Shown: positions 28,189 through 38,675, counted from the first letter of the stretch. The stretch is 64,000 bases of DNA from Pseudoalteromonas piscicida (GCF_000238315.3 NZ_CP011925.1:496001-560000), one strand, 5' to 3'. The notes: generated by a model from the letters alone, not told the origin. A program made the numbers and translations.

Positions 28189-28557
28189 TCATGGTAAACG
28201 GAACTGAGCTAATAGTGTTTTAGCTTCAACACTATCAAATTGCCCACCAATATGCAGTATGTGTTGGCTAGATTTGTTAAAGATAAAAAGCTCATACTTA
28301 CTATGTAGACCGCCGGTAATATTCTCAGCCGTTTGTATCTGAAAAATGACTTCACCATGCTCAGTTGTAACGGTGAACGAGGGTAACTCTGAATGAAGAA
28401 TATTGAGATGAGTAACGTTTTGCTTGGGGATGCAGAGCTTCACTGTACTAAATTCAAGCCAGTATGGCTCGCCTTGGCATTGTGGTTTAGGCCAGCTTTC
28501 TGCATAGCTAGGGGTGGGTAATAGCGCAAAAAGTACAATTGATAATAATAACTTCAT
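28189..28557 (-). CDS. Small exported protein of unknown function
   Basis: A 122-residue protein with a clear signal peptide (MKLLLSIVLFALLPTPSYA, cleavage about residue 19). The mature part is polar with two early cysteines (QCQGEP, VKLCIP). The ATG at 28557 follows GGAGTG. An in-frame ATG at 28632 also has AAGGA and would add 25 polar residues before the signal; it cannot be excluded. No family is recognised. Confidence 0.65.
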   Translation of the reverse strand: MKLLLSIVLFALLPTPSYAESWPKPQCQGEPYWLEFSTVKLCIPKQNVTHLNILHSELPSFTVTTEHGEVIFQIQTAENITGGLHSKYELFIFNKSSQHILHIGGQFDSVEAKTLLAQFRLP

Positions 28558-28739
28558 TGTTACACTCCAATGGCTGCAGACTCCTTTGTAAAATGCGCTT
28601 ACAGTATTTTTAGCCGACTTCTCTTTGTTCATTTTTACGTCCTTATAAATGATACATTTAACAAAGAGGAGCATATAATGCATGGATAAATACTTAATTA
28701 AACTTGAATTTTAATCTGAATTCCTTTTTTACGAACGGC

Positions 28740-29537
28740 TTACTCTTCTGCCGCTGCTGCGTTGTCTATTACCTGCCTCAATGCTGCATCCATCTTTAGG
28801 ATAAAATCTTGTTTAAATGGATATTTTTCTTCAAATCCTTTTAAGTACCCAATGTGGGCAGTGCGACGCATTACTATTTTATCTTCAACAATATTACTGG
28901 TGTTTAAACTTGGTGTTATCTGTGACATTTTATTAATACCAAGTAACGTGGAAAGGCGATCATTAACGTAACAATCAACGCGCCCACGTGCGAGCTTTTC
29001 GATATTTGAACGTGTGCTTTTGTTTTCCCAAAGTTGAATAAGTCCTTGTTTTTGCGCTTCCATTAGGCTTTCATCTAAGATGATATAACCGGCATTAATA
29101 CCAATATTAAGCACTCTTTCTGGTTTTACATGAGGCAAGTTTTTTAACGTGATCCCCTGATTGCAAAAGGCAACCACCACCTCTTCTTGAAGAGGAATTG
29201 AATACGGCCAGATATAGGGGCGTTTTTTGATATGAATATAAGGTGGCATTAACGCCATTGCATCACCGGATGCCATAGAGGAAACACCTCGCTTCCAAGG
29301 TACCGCTTGCAAGTTAACTTGATATTCATGACTCAGCAAACGCGCAGCTTGCTTCACTATATCGACATAGATGCCATAAAGCTCGCCGTTAATTTGATAA
29401 CTATAGGGTGGGTAAGCATCGTCGACCAAAATGGTTACTTTAATAGGTGCTGAGTATTCAGGTTTATGGGGAGCAGCGTTAGATAAAAGCGGCAGAGAGA
29501 TACAGCAGCAAATAAAAACAAAGCGAAATAAATTCAT
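28740..29537 (-). CDS. Periplasmic solute-binding-like protein (SBP_bac_3 type)
   Basis: A 265-residue exported protein. The signal ends at LSNA (about residue 21). The fold is that of family 3 binding proteins: DDAYPPYSYQINGELYGIYVDIVK at about 39-62, VPWKRGVSSMASGDAMALMPP at about 79-99, and the C-terminal GRVDCYVNDRLSTL. As with the protein at 10745, no ABC partners are near. Ligand unknown. The start lacks a strong ribosome site but fits the signal peptide. Confidence 0.8.
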   Translation of the reverse strand: MNLFRFVFICCCISLPLLSNAAPHKPEYSAPIKVTILVDDAYPPYSYQINGELYGIYVDIVKQAARLLSHEYQVNLQAVPWKRGVSSMASGDAMALMPPYIHIKKRPYIWPYSIPLQEEVVVAFCNQGITLKNLPHVKPERVLNIGINAGYIILDESLMEAQKQGLIQLWENKSTRSNIEKLARGRVDCYVNDRLSTLLGINKMSQITPSLNTSNIVEDKIVMRRTAHIGYLKGFEEKYPFKQDFILKMDAALRQVIDNAAAAEE

Positions 29538-29786
29538 TTTTCACTTATGTACGGAGTAGTCATTTTTTAAATATAGCCAACAAATAGCTAGTTTGTTAGG
29601 AGAGGGTACTAAACTTGTGTTATGGAGAACTTGGGCTAAAAATTCCCAATATTTATGTATTTAATATGCTTCATCAATGCTTAGATTGACGCACTTAGGT
29701 ATTGACACTGCTAAAGTATATTTAGATCTTTTTAGGGAAAATGTGTACTAAAGAAAGTCAGTTGAATAGTTGGGCAAGAGCAATCA

Positions 29787-29806
29787 AAGGAGGCTGAAGC
29801 CTCCTT
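29787..29806 (-). terminator. Intrinsic terminator of the oligopeptidase gene
   Basis: An 8-bp perfect stem, AAGGAGGC/GCCTCCTT, with a TGAA loop, 19 bases past the minus-strand stop at 29825. On the minus strand TTGATTG follows the stem, a weak T-tract. Confidence 0.65.
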
Positions 29807-29824
29807 GTATGATACGACCGATGA

Positions 29825-31993
29825 CTACAGTTTATTTTCAGCGAGTGCGATAAAGAAACTATAACTTAATGCGACATCGTGGATACGCTTAAAGCGACCA
29901 GACGCACCACCGTGGCCTGCTTCCATATCAGTTTTTAGCAGCAGTAGATTATCGTCTGTTTTATATTCGCGTAGCTTAGCGACCCATTTCGCAGGCTCGA
30001 AGTACTGCACCTGAGAATCATGCAAACCCGTGGTTACAAGCAGGTTTGGATATGCTTGGGCTTTAACTTGGTCGTAAGGTGAGTAAGACAGCATGTAATC
30101 AAAATACGTCTTCTCATTTGGGTTGCCCCATTCGTCGTACTCATTTGTAGTTAGCGGTAGCGTTTCGTCAAGCATGGTATTGATCACGTCTACAAATGGA
30201 ACTGCCGCATGTACACCATCGTACAACTCTGGCGCTTGGTTAATGACTGCACCCATCAATAGGCCACCTGCGCTGCCACCTCTGGCATAAATACGTGAAG
30301 CATCCCCATACTTTTGCTCAACGAGTGCTTTAGTGACATCAACAAAGTCGTTAAAGGTGTTCTTTTTGTTTAACTTTTTGCCATTATCATACCAAGGACG
30401 GCCAAGCGTTTCTGAACCACGAATGTGTGCAATAGCATAGACAAAACCACGATCTAAAAGGCTTAATCGGCTTATTGAAAAGGTTGGCTCAACATTAGAA
30501 CCGTATGAACCATAACCATATTGTAATAACGGGTTTGAACCATCTTGCTTAAACTTATCTTTACGATAAACAATTGAAACCGGTACTTTTATGCCGTCAC
30601 GTGCGGTGATAAAAATACGTTCAGATTGGTAGTTTTCAGGTGCAAAGTCGCCCAATACTTTGTCTTGCTTTAATAATGTTTTGTCCAAACTAGCAAGGTC
30701 GACATCATACACAGAAGCCGGGGTCGTCATACTCTGATAACCAATTCTTACCGCATTTGCATCTAGGTTTTCGTTACTAGTTAAATAAACGGCGTAAGCC
30801 GGGTCATTAAAGGTTAAACGCTTGCTTTCGTTATTATCTAAATTTAATACAGTGATTTGGCTAAGGCCATTTTCACGCGTTTCGTAAACTAGGTGCTGAT
30901 TAAATAGTTCAAAGCTATCTAGTTTTGCATCGGCATTGTGTGGTACAACGGTTTGCCATTTTGAAACGTCACTTGCATCACTGGCTTTAACGCGCATCAG
31001 CTTAAAGTTTACGGCATCTTTATTGGTGTGGATGTAATACCAGTCGCCAAGTTTAGCAATGCTATATTCGTGACCACTTTCTCTTGGAATAAAGCGCTCA
31101 GGAGTTGCTTTTACATTATCAGCGTCGAGTAAAGATACACCTGACGCCTCGGTACTTGAATGGTGAATGTATATTTTGCTCTTGTCTTTACTCTTTGAGA
31201 TATACGTGTAATAGCTGTTATCTTTTTCTTCGTAAATTAATTCATCTGTGCTTTGTGCTGTGCCTAGAGTATGGCGGAACACTTGATAACCAAGCAAAGT
31301 AACCGGATCTTTTTTGATGTAATAGATAGTTTTGTTGTCATTTGCCCAAACGATAGGACCCGAAGCGCCTTCAATCGTATCGTCCAATAACTTACCTGTC
31401 GTTAAATCTTTGATTCGAATCGTATAAATTCGACGGCTTAATGTATCTTCAGCAAAAGCTAACAGGTTTTCGTTGGTTGAAATGGAAAGACCACCGACAC
31501 CATAATAGTTTTGACCTTCAGCGCGGATATTCGCATCAAAAATAGCTTCTGCATTTTTACCATCTTGATGTTCGCTGCGGTAATAAGTGAAGTATTCTTT
31601 GTCACCTTCAGTGGCACTAAAATAATAATAACTGCCGTTTAATATTGGCACGCTGCGGTCATCTTTGACCACTCTGTTTTTAATTTCGTCAAATAAGGTC
31701 TGTTGTAGTTGCTCTGTGTTTACGAGCTTACTGTCGGTATAGGCATTTTCTTTGTTTAAGTGTGACAACACCTTTTCGTCACTTCTGGTATCGTCACGTA
31801 GCCAGTGATAATTATCAACAAGTTCTTGACCGTGAATGGTGGTTTTGTGTGGGATCTTTTCAGCTACAGGTGCAGTTACCGCTGTGGATTGCTCAGCTGT
31901 GACTTCAGACTTTGTGTGTTGTGACGGCGCTTCTTGACAACCGAGTACAGCAAGCAAAGATGCTGCTACTAATGTAAATTTAAATTTCTTCAT
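29825..31993 (-). CDS. Prolyl oligopeptidase family (S9A) lipoprotein, PtrB-like
   Basis: A 722-residue protein. The signal ends in a lipobox (LLAVLGC, Cys about residue 19), so it should be membrane-anchored. A seven-bladed propeller occupies about 75-430, and the alpha/beta hydrolase domain follows, with the nucleophile in RGGSAGGLLMG, Asp in GLHDSQV and His in AGHGGASGR. The family cuts short peptides after proline or basic residues; PtrB-like proteins cut after Lys/Arg. The ATG at 31993 is preferred over an upstream one because it begins the signal. Confidence 0.9.
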   Translation of the reverse strand: MKKFKFTLVAASLLAVLGCQEAPSQHTKSEVTAEQSTAVTAPVAEKIPHKTTIHGQELVDNYHWLRDDTRSDEKVLSHLNKENAYTDSKLVNTEQLQQTLFDEIKNRVVKDDRSVPILNGSYYYFSATEGDKEYFTYYRSEHQDGKNAEAIFDANIRAEGQNYYGVGGLSISTNENLLAFAEDTLSRRIYTIRIKDLTTGKLLDDTIEGASGPIVWANDNKTIYYIKKDPVTLLGYQVFRHTLGTAQSTDELIYEEKDNSYYTYISKSKDKSKIYIHHSSTEASGVSLLDADNVKATPERFIPRESGHEYSIAKLGDWYYIHTNKDAVNFKLMRVKASDASDVSKWQTVVPHNADAKLDSFELFNQHLVYETRENGLSQITVLNLDNNESKRLTFNDPAYAVYLTSNENLDANAVRIGYQSMTTPASVYDVDLASLDKTLLKQDKVLGDFAPENYQSERIFITARDGIKVPVSIVYRKDKFKQDGSNPLLQYGYGSYGSNVEPTFSISRLSLLDRGFVYAIAHIRGSETLGRPWYDNGKKLNKKNTFNDFVDVTKALVEQKYGDASRIYARGGSAGGLLMGAVINQAPELYDGVHAAVPFVDVINTMLDETLPLTTNEYDEWGNPNEKTYFDYMLSYSPYDQVKAQAYPNLLVTTGLHDSQVQYFEPAKWVAKLREYKTDDNLLLLKTDMEAGHGGASGRFKRIHDVALSYSFFIALAENKL

Positions 31994-32108
31994 TTTTATT
32001 CTTCTGTAATAAATCAATTTATCGAGTCTAACTAGTTCTTATTATGAGGACAACTAATTGAGACGATATTTTGTAACAATTGCGAAAAACAAGATATTAT
32101 TTTTCTAT

Positions 32109-34061
32109 TCAGTCAATATCAAAGCGGCCAACCAAACGCTCTAAGTCTTTGGCTAAGCTAACTAATTGGTCAGCGCCTGCATTTAATGCGGCTGTTTCTT
32201 CTCCGACTTGTCGTACAGAAACATCCACCGAGTCAATCAAACGTCTAGTGTGGCCTGCATTTTCTCCTTGTAATGAAGCTTGTGATGCTATATTTGAAAC
32301 CGAAGTTTTAATTCTTGATACTGCCTGCGCGATATCAGTAAATGCTTGCTGCGCGCTTTGTGATTGTTTGATAGTCGTCTCTGACTCGCTTACGCTTGAC
32401 GTCATTTGGGCTGATACCGTCCTCGTTTGGGCGATAAGATTGGTTAACACTTGCTCTATTTCCTGCGTGGCGTCATGTGAGCGCTGCGCAAGGGTTCTTA
32501 CTTCATCAGCAACCACCGCAAAGCCCCGACCTTGTTCACCTGCACGGGCAGCCTCAATCGCTGCATTTAACGCTAAAAGGTTAGTTTGCTCTGCGATAGA
32601 ACGGATCACGCCCAAAATATTAGTGATATCTTGGCTTTCACTTTCGAGCTGGTTCATGGCGTTGGCGGATTCAGCCAACGAGTGATTAAGCCTCGCAACC
32701 TGCGATACTGTACTTTCTATTGTGCTGTTACCACGCTGTGCGTGTCCGTCCGCAGTGACAACATCCTCCAAAGTATGACCGCAGCTTTCACTTATTTCAG
32801 TGGCAAGTTGTTCTACGGTTTCAGTGGTTGTGGTAGCACTGGCGGAGTCTTCAGCCTGCGCATGGCATTGATTACGGATATCATTGATACTCTTTTGTGA
32901 CCCTAATGCAGCATCATTCAATGTTGAGGCATTGCTTTGAATATCTTTTACGAGCGAGTTAATTGAGTCCAAGAATTTATTGAACCACGCGGCCAGCTCT
33001 CCAATTTCATCATTGGTGATGACTTTTAAACGTTTGGAAAGGTTGCCTTCACCTTGTGCTATTTCTTTTAAACCATCAGACACCATTTCAATAGGTTCAA
33101 CTATTTTATTGGCAAGTGTGATTGCAATAATAATAAATAAAATCACCATGATGACTGCGATAATAGTGATACTAATCGTCATATCGTAAGCTGAAGCTAA
33201 GATTTCATCTTCATCGATCACCGCGATAAATTGCCAACCGAGTGTGTCAGAGCGATAAATCTTAGCATCATAGGTCTTGTTATCAGTTTCAATAGTGAGG
33301 TAGGGTTCGTTTGTGGCGCTGCGAATGGCCTTGTAAAGTGGGCTGGTGAGATCTTTAATGTGTTTAAAGTTATGATTTTTATTTTTAGGATCGGCAAGTA
33401 CAGTGCCTTCGGCATCAAGAAGGATTAAATATCCTGACTCCCCAAGACGAATATTGCTAACGATATCGGTCAGTGTAGCAAGCGTTACGTCTAATGATTG
33501 TACGCCAATTACTTTGCCGTCACGTTTTATACCTGTGGCAACAGAAACCATGGCTTGTCCTGTTACTCCTTGATAAGGCTCAGTAAGGATAACTTTGCTG
33601 GGATCTTTAGAGGCATTTTGATACCAAGGGCGTTTTCTTGGATCGTAATCGCCAAGGGGCTCCGCAGGATACTGAATAAAACCACCAGATCCAGTGCCAA
33701 GATATACAAACAATAATTCTTCGTGGGTTTGTCCAAATGCGCGGTAAAGCTCAAAAATATTGGCTTCTGTTTGACCGTTCTGTAGCGGAGTCATTGGTTT
33801 CTCTGCACCAAAATAAGTGGTGGTGTCTTGACCCACTTGTTGCACGGCCTTGGACTCGGCGAGGAAGCGAGCATTTTTCTTCATCTGCTCAAAAAACAGT
33901 ACAAAAGACTGTTCGGCTTGTCTTATCTCATTGCCAGAAGCATCAAGGAATTTATCGAGAGAGTCACTTTTGGTCTGAGAAATGCTGACCACAGAAATCG
34001 CTAAAATAGGAATGATCACAGTGAGAACAAAGCTAATAATGAGCTTTTTGCGCATTTTCAT
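32109..34061 (-). CDS. Methyl-accepting chemotaxis protein with dCache sensor
   Basis: A 650-residue receptor. A helix at about 8-28, a periplasmic dCache domain at about 35-275 ([20 protein letters not shown], then [16 protein letters not shown]) and a second helix at about 282-312 are followed by HAMP and the signalling coil from about 370. The CheA/CheW-contact hairpin is [20 protein letters not shown] with [10 protein letters not shown]. It would sense small ligands, often amino acids or organic acids, and control the flagellar motor. Flagellar genes are not in this window. Confidence 0.93.
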   Translation of the reverse strand: MKMRKKLIISFVLTVIIPILAISVVSISQTKSDSLDKFLDASGNEIRQAEQSFVLFFEQMKKNARFLAESKAVQQVGQDTTTYFGAEKPMTPLQNGQTEANIFELYRAFGQTHEELLFVYLGTGSGGFIQYPAEPLGDYDPRKRPWYQNASKDPSKVILTEPYQGVTGQAMVSVATGIKRDGKVIGVQSLDVTLATLTDIVSNIRLGESGYLILLDAEGTVLADPKNKNHNFKHIKDLTSPLYKAIRSATNEPYLTIETDNKTYDAKIYRSDTLGWQFIAVIDEDEILASAYDMTISITIIAVIMVILFIIIAITLANKIVEPIEMVSDGLKEIAQGEGNLSKRLKVITNDEIGELAAWFNKFLDSINSLVKDIQSNASTLNDAALGSQKSINDIRNQCHAQAEDSASATTTTETVEQLATEISESCGHTLEDVVTADGHAQRGNSTIESTVSQVARLNHSLAESANAMNQLESESQDITNILGVIRSIAEQTNLLALNAAIEAARAGEQGRGFAVVADEVRTLAQRSHDATQEIEQVLTNLIAQTRTVSAQMTSSVSESETTIKQSQSAQQAFTDIAQAVSRIKTSVSNIASQASLQGENAGHTRRLIDSVDVSVRQVGEETAALNAGADQLVSLAKDLERLVGRFDID

Positions 34062-34133
34062 ACAGACAACCCTTAACTATCCGAGTGTTTTTATTATGCT
34101 CCTAGGAGGAGCGCATATTCTCGGGGCAAACTT

Positions 34134-34151
34134 GAGCCACGGGCGTGGCTC
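34134..34151 (-). terminator. Candidate terminator after glrR
   Basis: A 7-bp stem, GAGCCAC/GTGGCTC, with a short loop, extended by an outer ACTT/AAGT pair. It lies about 105 bases past the glrR stop on the minus strand, with TTTG following. Confidence 0.45.
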
Positions 34152-34256
34152 GTTCAAGTCCGTATAACAAGCTCTTTGCCGTGGTAAATTTGACCAAGCA
34201 ACGTGCTTCAGAAATTAAAACTAATGTTACCCCTCTAATAGGTTTAGCACTGGATC

Positions 34257-35573
34257 TCATGTTTTTTTAAGTAATTTGTAAAAATCAGAGCGATTGCGTT
34301 GTGCAAGTTTTGCAGCTTCCGACACATTCCCTTCGCAAAGTGCCAGTACTTTTTGGATGTAGTCATACTCGAACTGGCGTTTCGCCTCATTTAATCCTGT
34401 AAACGCATTCTGCTCTTTATCCTTAGGCAGGGCTTTTTGTACGATATCTTCAGTGATCATTTTACCTGGCGTAATAGCAACACAGTGCTCCACAATATTA
34501 TGGAGCTGACGGATGTTGCCCGGCCAATGATAATTCAACAAATGCATAATACTTTGTTGGTTAAATTGCTTTTCGCCATCGCTAAGTGCACTTAAGAAGC
34601 GTGATGCAAGTAGTGGAATATCTTCCAATCGCTCTCTTAAGCTTGGGATTTCAACAGACACTACGTTTAATCGATAGTATAAATCTTCACGAAATTGCTT
34701 TTCGGCAACGGCGCTTTGAATGTTCTTATGGCTTGCAGAGACAAAACGAACATTGACCTTATGCTCAGTTTGGCCACCCACAGGACGAACGGTTCGCTCT
34801 TGTAAAACACGCAGTAGCTTAACTTGCAAATCAAGCGGCATATCACCAATTTCGTCGAGGAATAGGGTGCCACCATCCGCTGCTTGTACTAAACCTTCTT
34901 TGTCGCTCACTGCGCCGGTAAACGCGCCTTTTTTATGGCCGAATAGCTCAGACTCCAGCAGGTGAGCGGGCATTGCGCCACAGTTAATCGCAATAAACGG
35001 ACCTTGCGCTTGGTTACTGGCCAAATGGATTGCTTTTGCCGTCACTTCTTTACCGGTACCACTCTCGCCTTGGATGAGAATGTTTGCATTACTGCTGGCA
35101 AGTGCTTGAATTTGTTGTACCAATTGACGCATGGCGGCACTTTGGAATAACAACCCATGGAAGTTATTTGGATCCGAAGTTTGTGCGGTTCTCACTTTTC
35201 CTGCAAGCGCCTCATTGATGACATCGAGCATTTGCTGAGAGTCAATGGGCTTGGTTAAAAAGCTCACAAAGCCTTGCTGCATGGCGTCAACAGCGTCAGG
35301 AATTGAGCCGTGAGCGGTCATCATCACAACGGGCATGCCAGTGTAATACTTTTTTATTTGCTCATTAAGTTCAAAGCCATTCATGTGCGCCATTTTCAAA
35401 TCAGTAATGACCAAGTCGATAGGCATTTGCTTGAGGATATTTAACGCTTGTGTACCACGATGAGCTACTTCAACTTCGTAGCCGTGGCTTTCTAAACGCA
35501 TTGCCAGTAGCTCAGTTAAAGACGTATCGTCATCCACTAAAAGTAACTTTGCGCCTTGTTGTGTTTGACTCAT
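34257..35573 (-). CDS. glrR: Sigma-54-dependent response regulator, GlrR/QseF-like
   Basis: A 438-residue protein of the NtrC group. The receiver at about 8-120 has DDD, the phospho-Asp in VITDLKM (about residue 56) and the TKP lysine. The AAA+ domain at about 145-370 has Walker A GESGTGKE, the sigma-54 loop [15 protein letters not shown] and Walker [14 protein letters not shown] Fis-type helix-turn-helix ends the protein ([17 protein letters not shown]). It overlaps the upstream lipoprotein gene by 4 bases. Order and gene sizes match E. coli glrK-qseG-glrR. It likely activates sigma-54 promoters. Confidence 0.92.
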   Translation of the reverse strand: MSQTQQGAKLLLVDDDTSLTELLAMRLESHGYEVEVAHRGTQALNILKQMPIDLVITDLKMAHMNGFELNEQIKKYYTGMPVVMMTAHGSIPDAVDAMQQGFVSFLTKPIDSQQMLDVINEALAGKVRTAQTSDPNNFHGLLFQSAAMRQLVQQIQALASSNANILIQGESGTGKEVTAKAIHLASNQAQGPFIAINCGAMPAHLLESELFGHKKGAFTGAVSDKEGLVQAADGGTLFLDEIGDMPLDLQVKLLRVLQERTVRPVGGQTEHKVNVRFVSASHKNIQSAVAEKQFREDLYYRLNVVSVEIPSLRERLEDIPLLASRFLSALSDGEKQFNQQSIMHLLNYHWPGNIRQLHNIVEHCVAITPGKMITEDIVQKALPKDKEQNAFTGLNEAKRQFEYDYIQKVLALCEGNVSEAAKLAQRNRSDFYKLLKKT

Positions 35574-36106
35574 AGTGAATCCTCCTCAAGTGATGGGTTT
35601 TCAGAAAGATCGGTTTCTAAACGTTGTTTTTCTATGTCGGCAAGCTTTTGTTTTAGCTCGGCAAGCTGTTTTTGGGTTTGTAATAATTGCTCTTGATGTT
35701 GTTGCGCCTTATTGTCAGAGTAATAATTACTGATTTTTTGCTCACGAAGGCTTTGAGTATGCCAAGCCAGCGATTCAAACCAAATGTTGTAATCGTCTGG
35801 CCAATAATCTTGTAGCTTTACTTCTTCAATGGCTTTAAGTTGCTTGGTGGTTGAGTCTGTACCGCAATAGGTGTGAATAAAGCCCTGTAAGTGCAGCGCA
35901 CCTTTATAGTAATCGTTAAATGTCACGTTATGTTTTTTGGCGCATTGGCTGACTAAGGCTTTGATCACTTCAGCTAAAGGCACAAACTTAGCGCTGGTTT
36001 CTGTTTTTACAGGGCCAATAAACTGCTTTGTTTGCTCGACGTTTTGCTCCGTTGTGGCACAACCACCGAGCAAAAATAGCGTGATACTTAATGCGATGTA
36101 TTTCAT
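35570..36106 (-). CDS. qseG: QseG-like lipoprotein of the GlrK/GlrR system
   Basis: A 178-residue protein with a lipobox (LFLLGGC, Cys about residue 15). The middle has two cysteines (SQCAKKHN and TYCGTD), and the C-terminal 50 residues are a glutamine-rich coiled coil. It matches YfhG/QseG by position, size and lipidation; that protein is an outer-membrane partner of the histidine kinase in enteric bacteria. It overlaps the kinase stop and the regulator start by 4 bases each, implying translational coupling. The ATG at 36106 follows AAGGG. Confidence 0.85.
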   Translation of the reverse strand: MKYIALSITLFLLGGCATTEQNVEQTKQFIGPVKTETSAKFVPLAEVIKALVSQCAKKHNVTFNDYYKGALHLQGFIHTYCGTDSTTKQLKAIEEVKLQDYWPDDYNIWFESLAWHTQSLREQKISNYYSDNKAQQHQEQLLQTQKQLAELKQKLADIEKQRLETDLSENPSLEEDSL

Positions 36107-37473
36107 TTTGGATCCCTTTTTGGAAAGGCGACTTGAATACTGGCGCCAGATTCTACTGATAGCCATTTCACATAGCCTTTTAATTGCTTCACACACTCAG
36201 AGACAATAGCTAAACCTAAGCCACTGCCATTATTATTTTTATTTTTCTCACCACGAACAAATGGCTGGAATAATGAATCGGCTTCATTGATGTCGATGCC
36301 ATCACCGTCGTCACAGACTATCAACAATACTTCGCCATTTTTTTCTTCAATTGAAATAGTGACATTGCTTTTAGCGTGATCGATGGCATTGCTCACTAAC
36401 TGAGTTAACACTAATTTGCACGGAAGATAAGGTACTTTTAGGTCATCATGATTTTGCCAATTCACTATCACATCAGTCTTTCCTAGCTTATCGCTAAGAT
36501 GCTTTGAGACTTCTTCTTGGATAAGGTTCATTTCGGCGTCGTGATGTAGGCTATCAGGGTGACTGGCCGCACTATAGCTGAGCAAATCATCGATCAATGA
36601 TCCAAGCTTTGCAACAGAGTTTTCCATAATGATGAGAATACGTTGTTGTTTTGGATTAACATCTCCAAGTAGTCCACTATTTAATAAGCTGCTTCCTTCG
36701 TTTAGCGATGCCAAAGGGGTTTTAAGCTCATGAGTAACATGGCGCAAGAAGGTTTCCTTTTGTTGTTGAATACGCTTAAGTTCGAGCCTTAACCAATTTA
36801 ACCTGTCACCCAATTGCTGCAATTCATGACTGCCAGAGAGTTCAACCGACTTATCGAAATTACCTTTACCTACCTCAGATACCGCAGATTCTACCTGATT
36901 AAGCTGCTGACAAATCCGGTTGATCAAAAAGATACTGATCACGATAAGGGTGGGTAGCAAGATAACGAGACCAAACATAAACCATGTTTGCAGCTGCACG
37001 AAATGGGCTTCTTGATCAGATAAGCGTTTATTAAGTGTTTGTTGAAAGCTTTCCTCGAATTGATTAAGCACCTTAACCAATTGTTGAAATTCTTCAGCTT
37101 TTGAAGTGGCATTGATCTCATCAGGAGCGAACTGTCGCCATTTAGCAACAAACAGCGAATCGGGTAGGTTTATTTTTAATAATTGAATGCGTTTTTTGGT
37201 GTTCTGCCACTTCTGCTCGATGCTTTCTTGCAGTGTTTCACTTTGTAGTAGCTGATTATTTTGCAGCGCTTTTTCAAGCGCGCTGATATCTGCTTTTACA
37301 AAATTGTACTCAAGAATAAGTTTTTGATTTTTATTATAAATATCCTGTGTTTTTTGTTGGTTTTTGGACAGTGCTTGGGCGTACCACAAAGTCAGTGTGA
37401 GTATTGGAAGCACACCAATAAACATGGCAATAAGTGCCTGTTTTTGTAATGACTGAGAAAAAATTTTTTTCAC
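36103..37473 (-). CDS. glrK: Sensor histidine kinase, GlrK/QseE-like
   Basis: A 456-residue kinase. A first helix at about 10-30, a periplasmic helical region to about 145, a second helix at about 148-172 and HAMP follow. The dimer/phosphate domain has HELKTPLASLNEG, and the ATPase has NAIDHAK, DDGDGI and GSGLGLAIV. It senses envelope stress in related bacteria and phosphorylates GlrR. The start is drawn at a GTG with AAGGA nine bases upstream; an ATG at 37509 lacks a ribosome site and would add 12 residues. Confidence 0.9.
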   Translation of the reverse strand: MKKIFSQSLQKQALIAMFIGVLPILTLTLWYAQALSKNQQKTQDIYNKNQKLILEYNFVKADISALEKALQNNQLLQSETLQESIEQKWQNTKKRIQLLKINLPDSLFVAKWRQFAPDEINATSKAEEFQQLVKVLNQFEESFQQTLNKRLSDQEAHFVQLQTWFMFGLVILLPTLIVISIFLINRICQQLNQVESAVSEVGKGNFDKSVELSGSHELQQLGDRLNWLRLELKRIQQQKETFLRHVTHELKTPLASLNEGSSLLNSGLLGDVNPKQQRILIIMENSVAKLGSLIDDLLSYSAASHPDSLHHDAEMNLIQEEVSKHLSDKLGKTDVIVNWQNHDDLKVPYLPCKLVLTQLVSNAIDHAKSNVTISIEEKNGEVLLIVCDDGDGIDINEADSLFQPFVRGEKNKNNNGSGLGLAIVSECVKQLKGYVKWLSVESGASIQVAFPKRDPK

Positions 37474-37557
37474 GATGCTAAATCCTTTAAAAGGGTGCAC
37501 AAATTTCAATCAAATGGTGTTGCGAGATTTGCAAAATTTTCTACCCCAAAATTTACC

Positions 37558-37575
37558 TGTTGCAAAGCTGCGACA
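37558..37575. promoter_or_regulatory. GlrR-like dyad 1
   Basis: The sequence TGTTGCAAAGCTGCGACA is an 18-bp imperfect dyad, of the form TGTT-N10-GACA. In E. coli GlrR binds TGTC-N10-GACA, the same span. It lies about 140 bases upstream of the sigma-54-like promoter. A weaker third copy (TGTTGCGAGATTTGCAAA) is at 37518-37535. Confidence 0.5.
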
Positions 37576-37623
37576 ATCTAACTTTAAGAAAAATAAAGAC
37601 TTTTTATTTTTCGCTTTTTTAAC

Positions 37624-37641
37624 TGTTGCCATTTAGCAACA
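37624..37641. promoter_or_regulatory. GlrR-like dyad 2
   Basis: TGTTGCCATTTAGCAACA is a perfect 6-bp inverted pair with a 6-base centre, extended by C and G to 20 bases, of the form TGTT-N10-AACA. It lies 66 bases from dyad 1 and about 74 bases upstream of the sigma-54-like promoter, a usual enhancer distance. Confidence 0.5.
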
Positions 37642-37714
37642 GTCAGCCTTAATCCAACCTTAATCTTTTTAAGTGGTTTTTCTTAACTTGTTGATAAACG
37701 GTGTTTTTTCAATA

Positions 37715-37730
37715 TTGGCATCAAAGTTGG
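37715..37730 (+). promoter_or_regulatory. Sigma-54-like promoter for the EF-hand cluster
   Basis: TTGGCATCAAAGTTGG has GG at -24 with correct spacing to the -12 block; it differs from TTGGCAC-N5-TTGC at one -24 base and at the final -12 base, where GG replaces GC. It points at the first EF-hand gene, with an expected leader of about 105 bases. The -12 mismatch lowers confidence. Confidence 0.4.
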
Positions 37731-37847
37731 AATAGTTATCTCGAAAGCGAAAAACGAAACGCAAAAACAAATGCAAAATCAGTTTTTTGCTTTAATAGCA
37801 AAACGTTTAACACAGAATTTAGTTTTTAATCTTATGAGGAAAGCACG

Positions 37848-38069
37848 ATGAAAAATCTAGCAATCGCAGTATCAGCAGCAGTAATGACTTTGGCATCAGT
37901 AGGTGCACACGCAAACACGGATTTCGACAAATTAGACATGAATGGTGACGGTTACATCTCTATTGAAGAAGCAAAAGCAGATGAAGGCCTTCTTGCTCAA
38001 TTTAATGAGCTAGATGCTGACCAAGATGGTCAACTAAGCCAAGCAGAATTTGATAACTACGAAGGTTAA
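37848..38069 (+). CDS. Secreted EF-hand mini-protein 1
   Basis: A 73-residue protein: a signal peptide (MKNLAIAVSAAVMTLASVGAHA, cleavage about residue 22) followed by two EF-hand loops, DMNGDGYISIEE and DADQDGQLSQAE. Both have Asp/Asn at 1, 3, 5 and Glu at 12, so both should bind calcium. It is the most divergent of six tandem paralogues and lies nearest the sigma-54-like promoter. The mature form is about 51 residues and should be periplasmic or secreted. Function beyond calcium binding is unknown. TGAGGA lies upstream. Confidence 0.88.
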   Translation: MKNLAIAVSAAVMTLASVGAHANTDFDKLDMNGDGYISIEEAKADEGLLAQFNELDADQDGQLSQAEFDNYEG

Positions 38070-38112
38070 TTTGCCGAGTTATCACATCACTTTAATCGTT
38101 AAGGAGAAGATC

Positions 38113-38334
38113 ATGAAAAATTTACTAGCAGCACTTTCAATTACAGGTATGACATTGGTTTCAGCATCGGCAATGGCGATGGACGACTTCGAAAAGTACG
38201 ACACTGATGGCAGCGGCACAATCAGTATGAGTGAGGCGCAGGTCAACCCTAAGTTAGTTGAGCAATTTAAGACACTTGACGTTGACGGTAACGGCGAGCT
38301 GAGCGAGTCAGAGTACGAGCACTTTGAAGGCTAA
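38113..38334 (+). CDS. Secreted EF-hand mini-protein 2
   Basis: A 73-residue paralogue with a signal ending in SAMA. EF loops are DTDGSGTISMSE and DVDGNGELSESE, both complete. The ATG at 38113 follows AAGGAG by 6 bases, so an upstream in-frame start inside gene 1 is rejected. It is 43 bases from gene 1, consistent with a shared transcript. Confidence 0.87.
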   Translation: MKNLLAALSITGMTLVSASAMAMDDFEKYDTDGSGTISMSEAQVNPKLVEQFKTLDVDGNGELSESEYEHFEG

Positions 38335-38396
38335 TTTGAAAGTTTGGTATCGGTGAGTCTTCGGACTCTCCGCCAAGACTGAATTTTAAGGAGAAT

Positions 38397-38621
38397 ATGA
38401 TGAAAAATCTACTAGTAGCAGTATCCCTTGCTGGCCTGTCAATGGCATCCGTTAATGCAATGGCTGGTGACGACTTTGCCAAATATGATGCCGATGGTAG
38501 TGGCACAATTAGCATGAGCGAAGCGAAAGTAAATCCAAATCTTGTTGAGCAATTCACTCAGCTAGACGGTAACGCTGACGGCGAGTTAAGTGGATCAGAA
38601 TTCGCAAATTTCAAAGGCTAA
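38397..38621 (+). CDS. Secreted EF-hand mini-protein 3
   Basis: A 74-residue paralogue, signal ending in NAMA/GDD. Loops are DADGSGTISMSE (complete) and DGNADGELSGSE, where the order of acidic residues is shifted so calcium binding in the second loop may be weaker. Two adjacent ATGs occur at 38397 and 38400; the second has better spacing to AAGGAG. A short UUCG-type hairpin (AGTC/GACT) lies in the gap upstream. It belongs to the 279-280-base tandem unit series. Confidence 0.87.
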   Translation: MMKNLLVAVSLAGLSMASVNAMAGDDFAKYDADGSGTISMSEAKVNPNLVEQFTQLDGNADGELSGSEFANFKG

Positions 38622-38675
38622 GTAATAGCCTTCCAGTTTCATGAAACGAGCAGTATTTAAATTTTTGAGGAATAA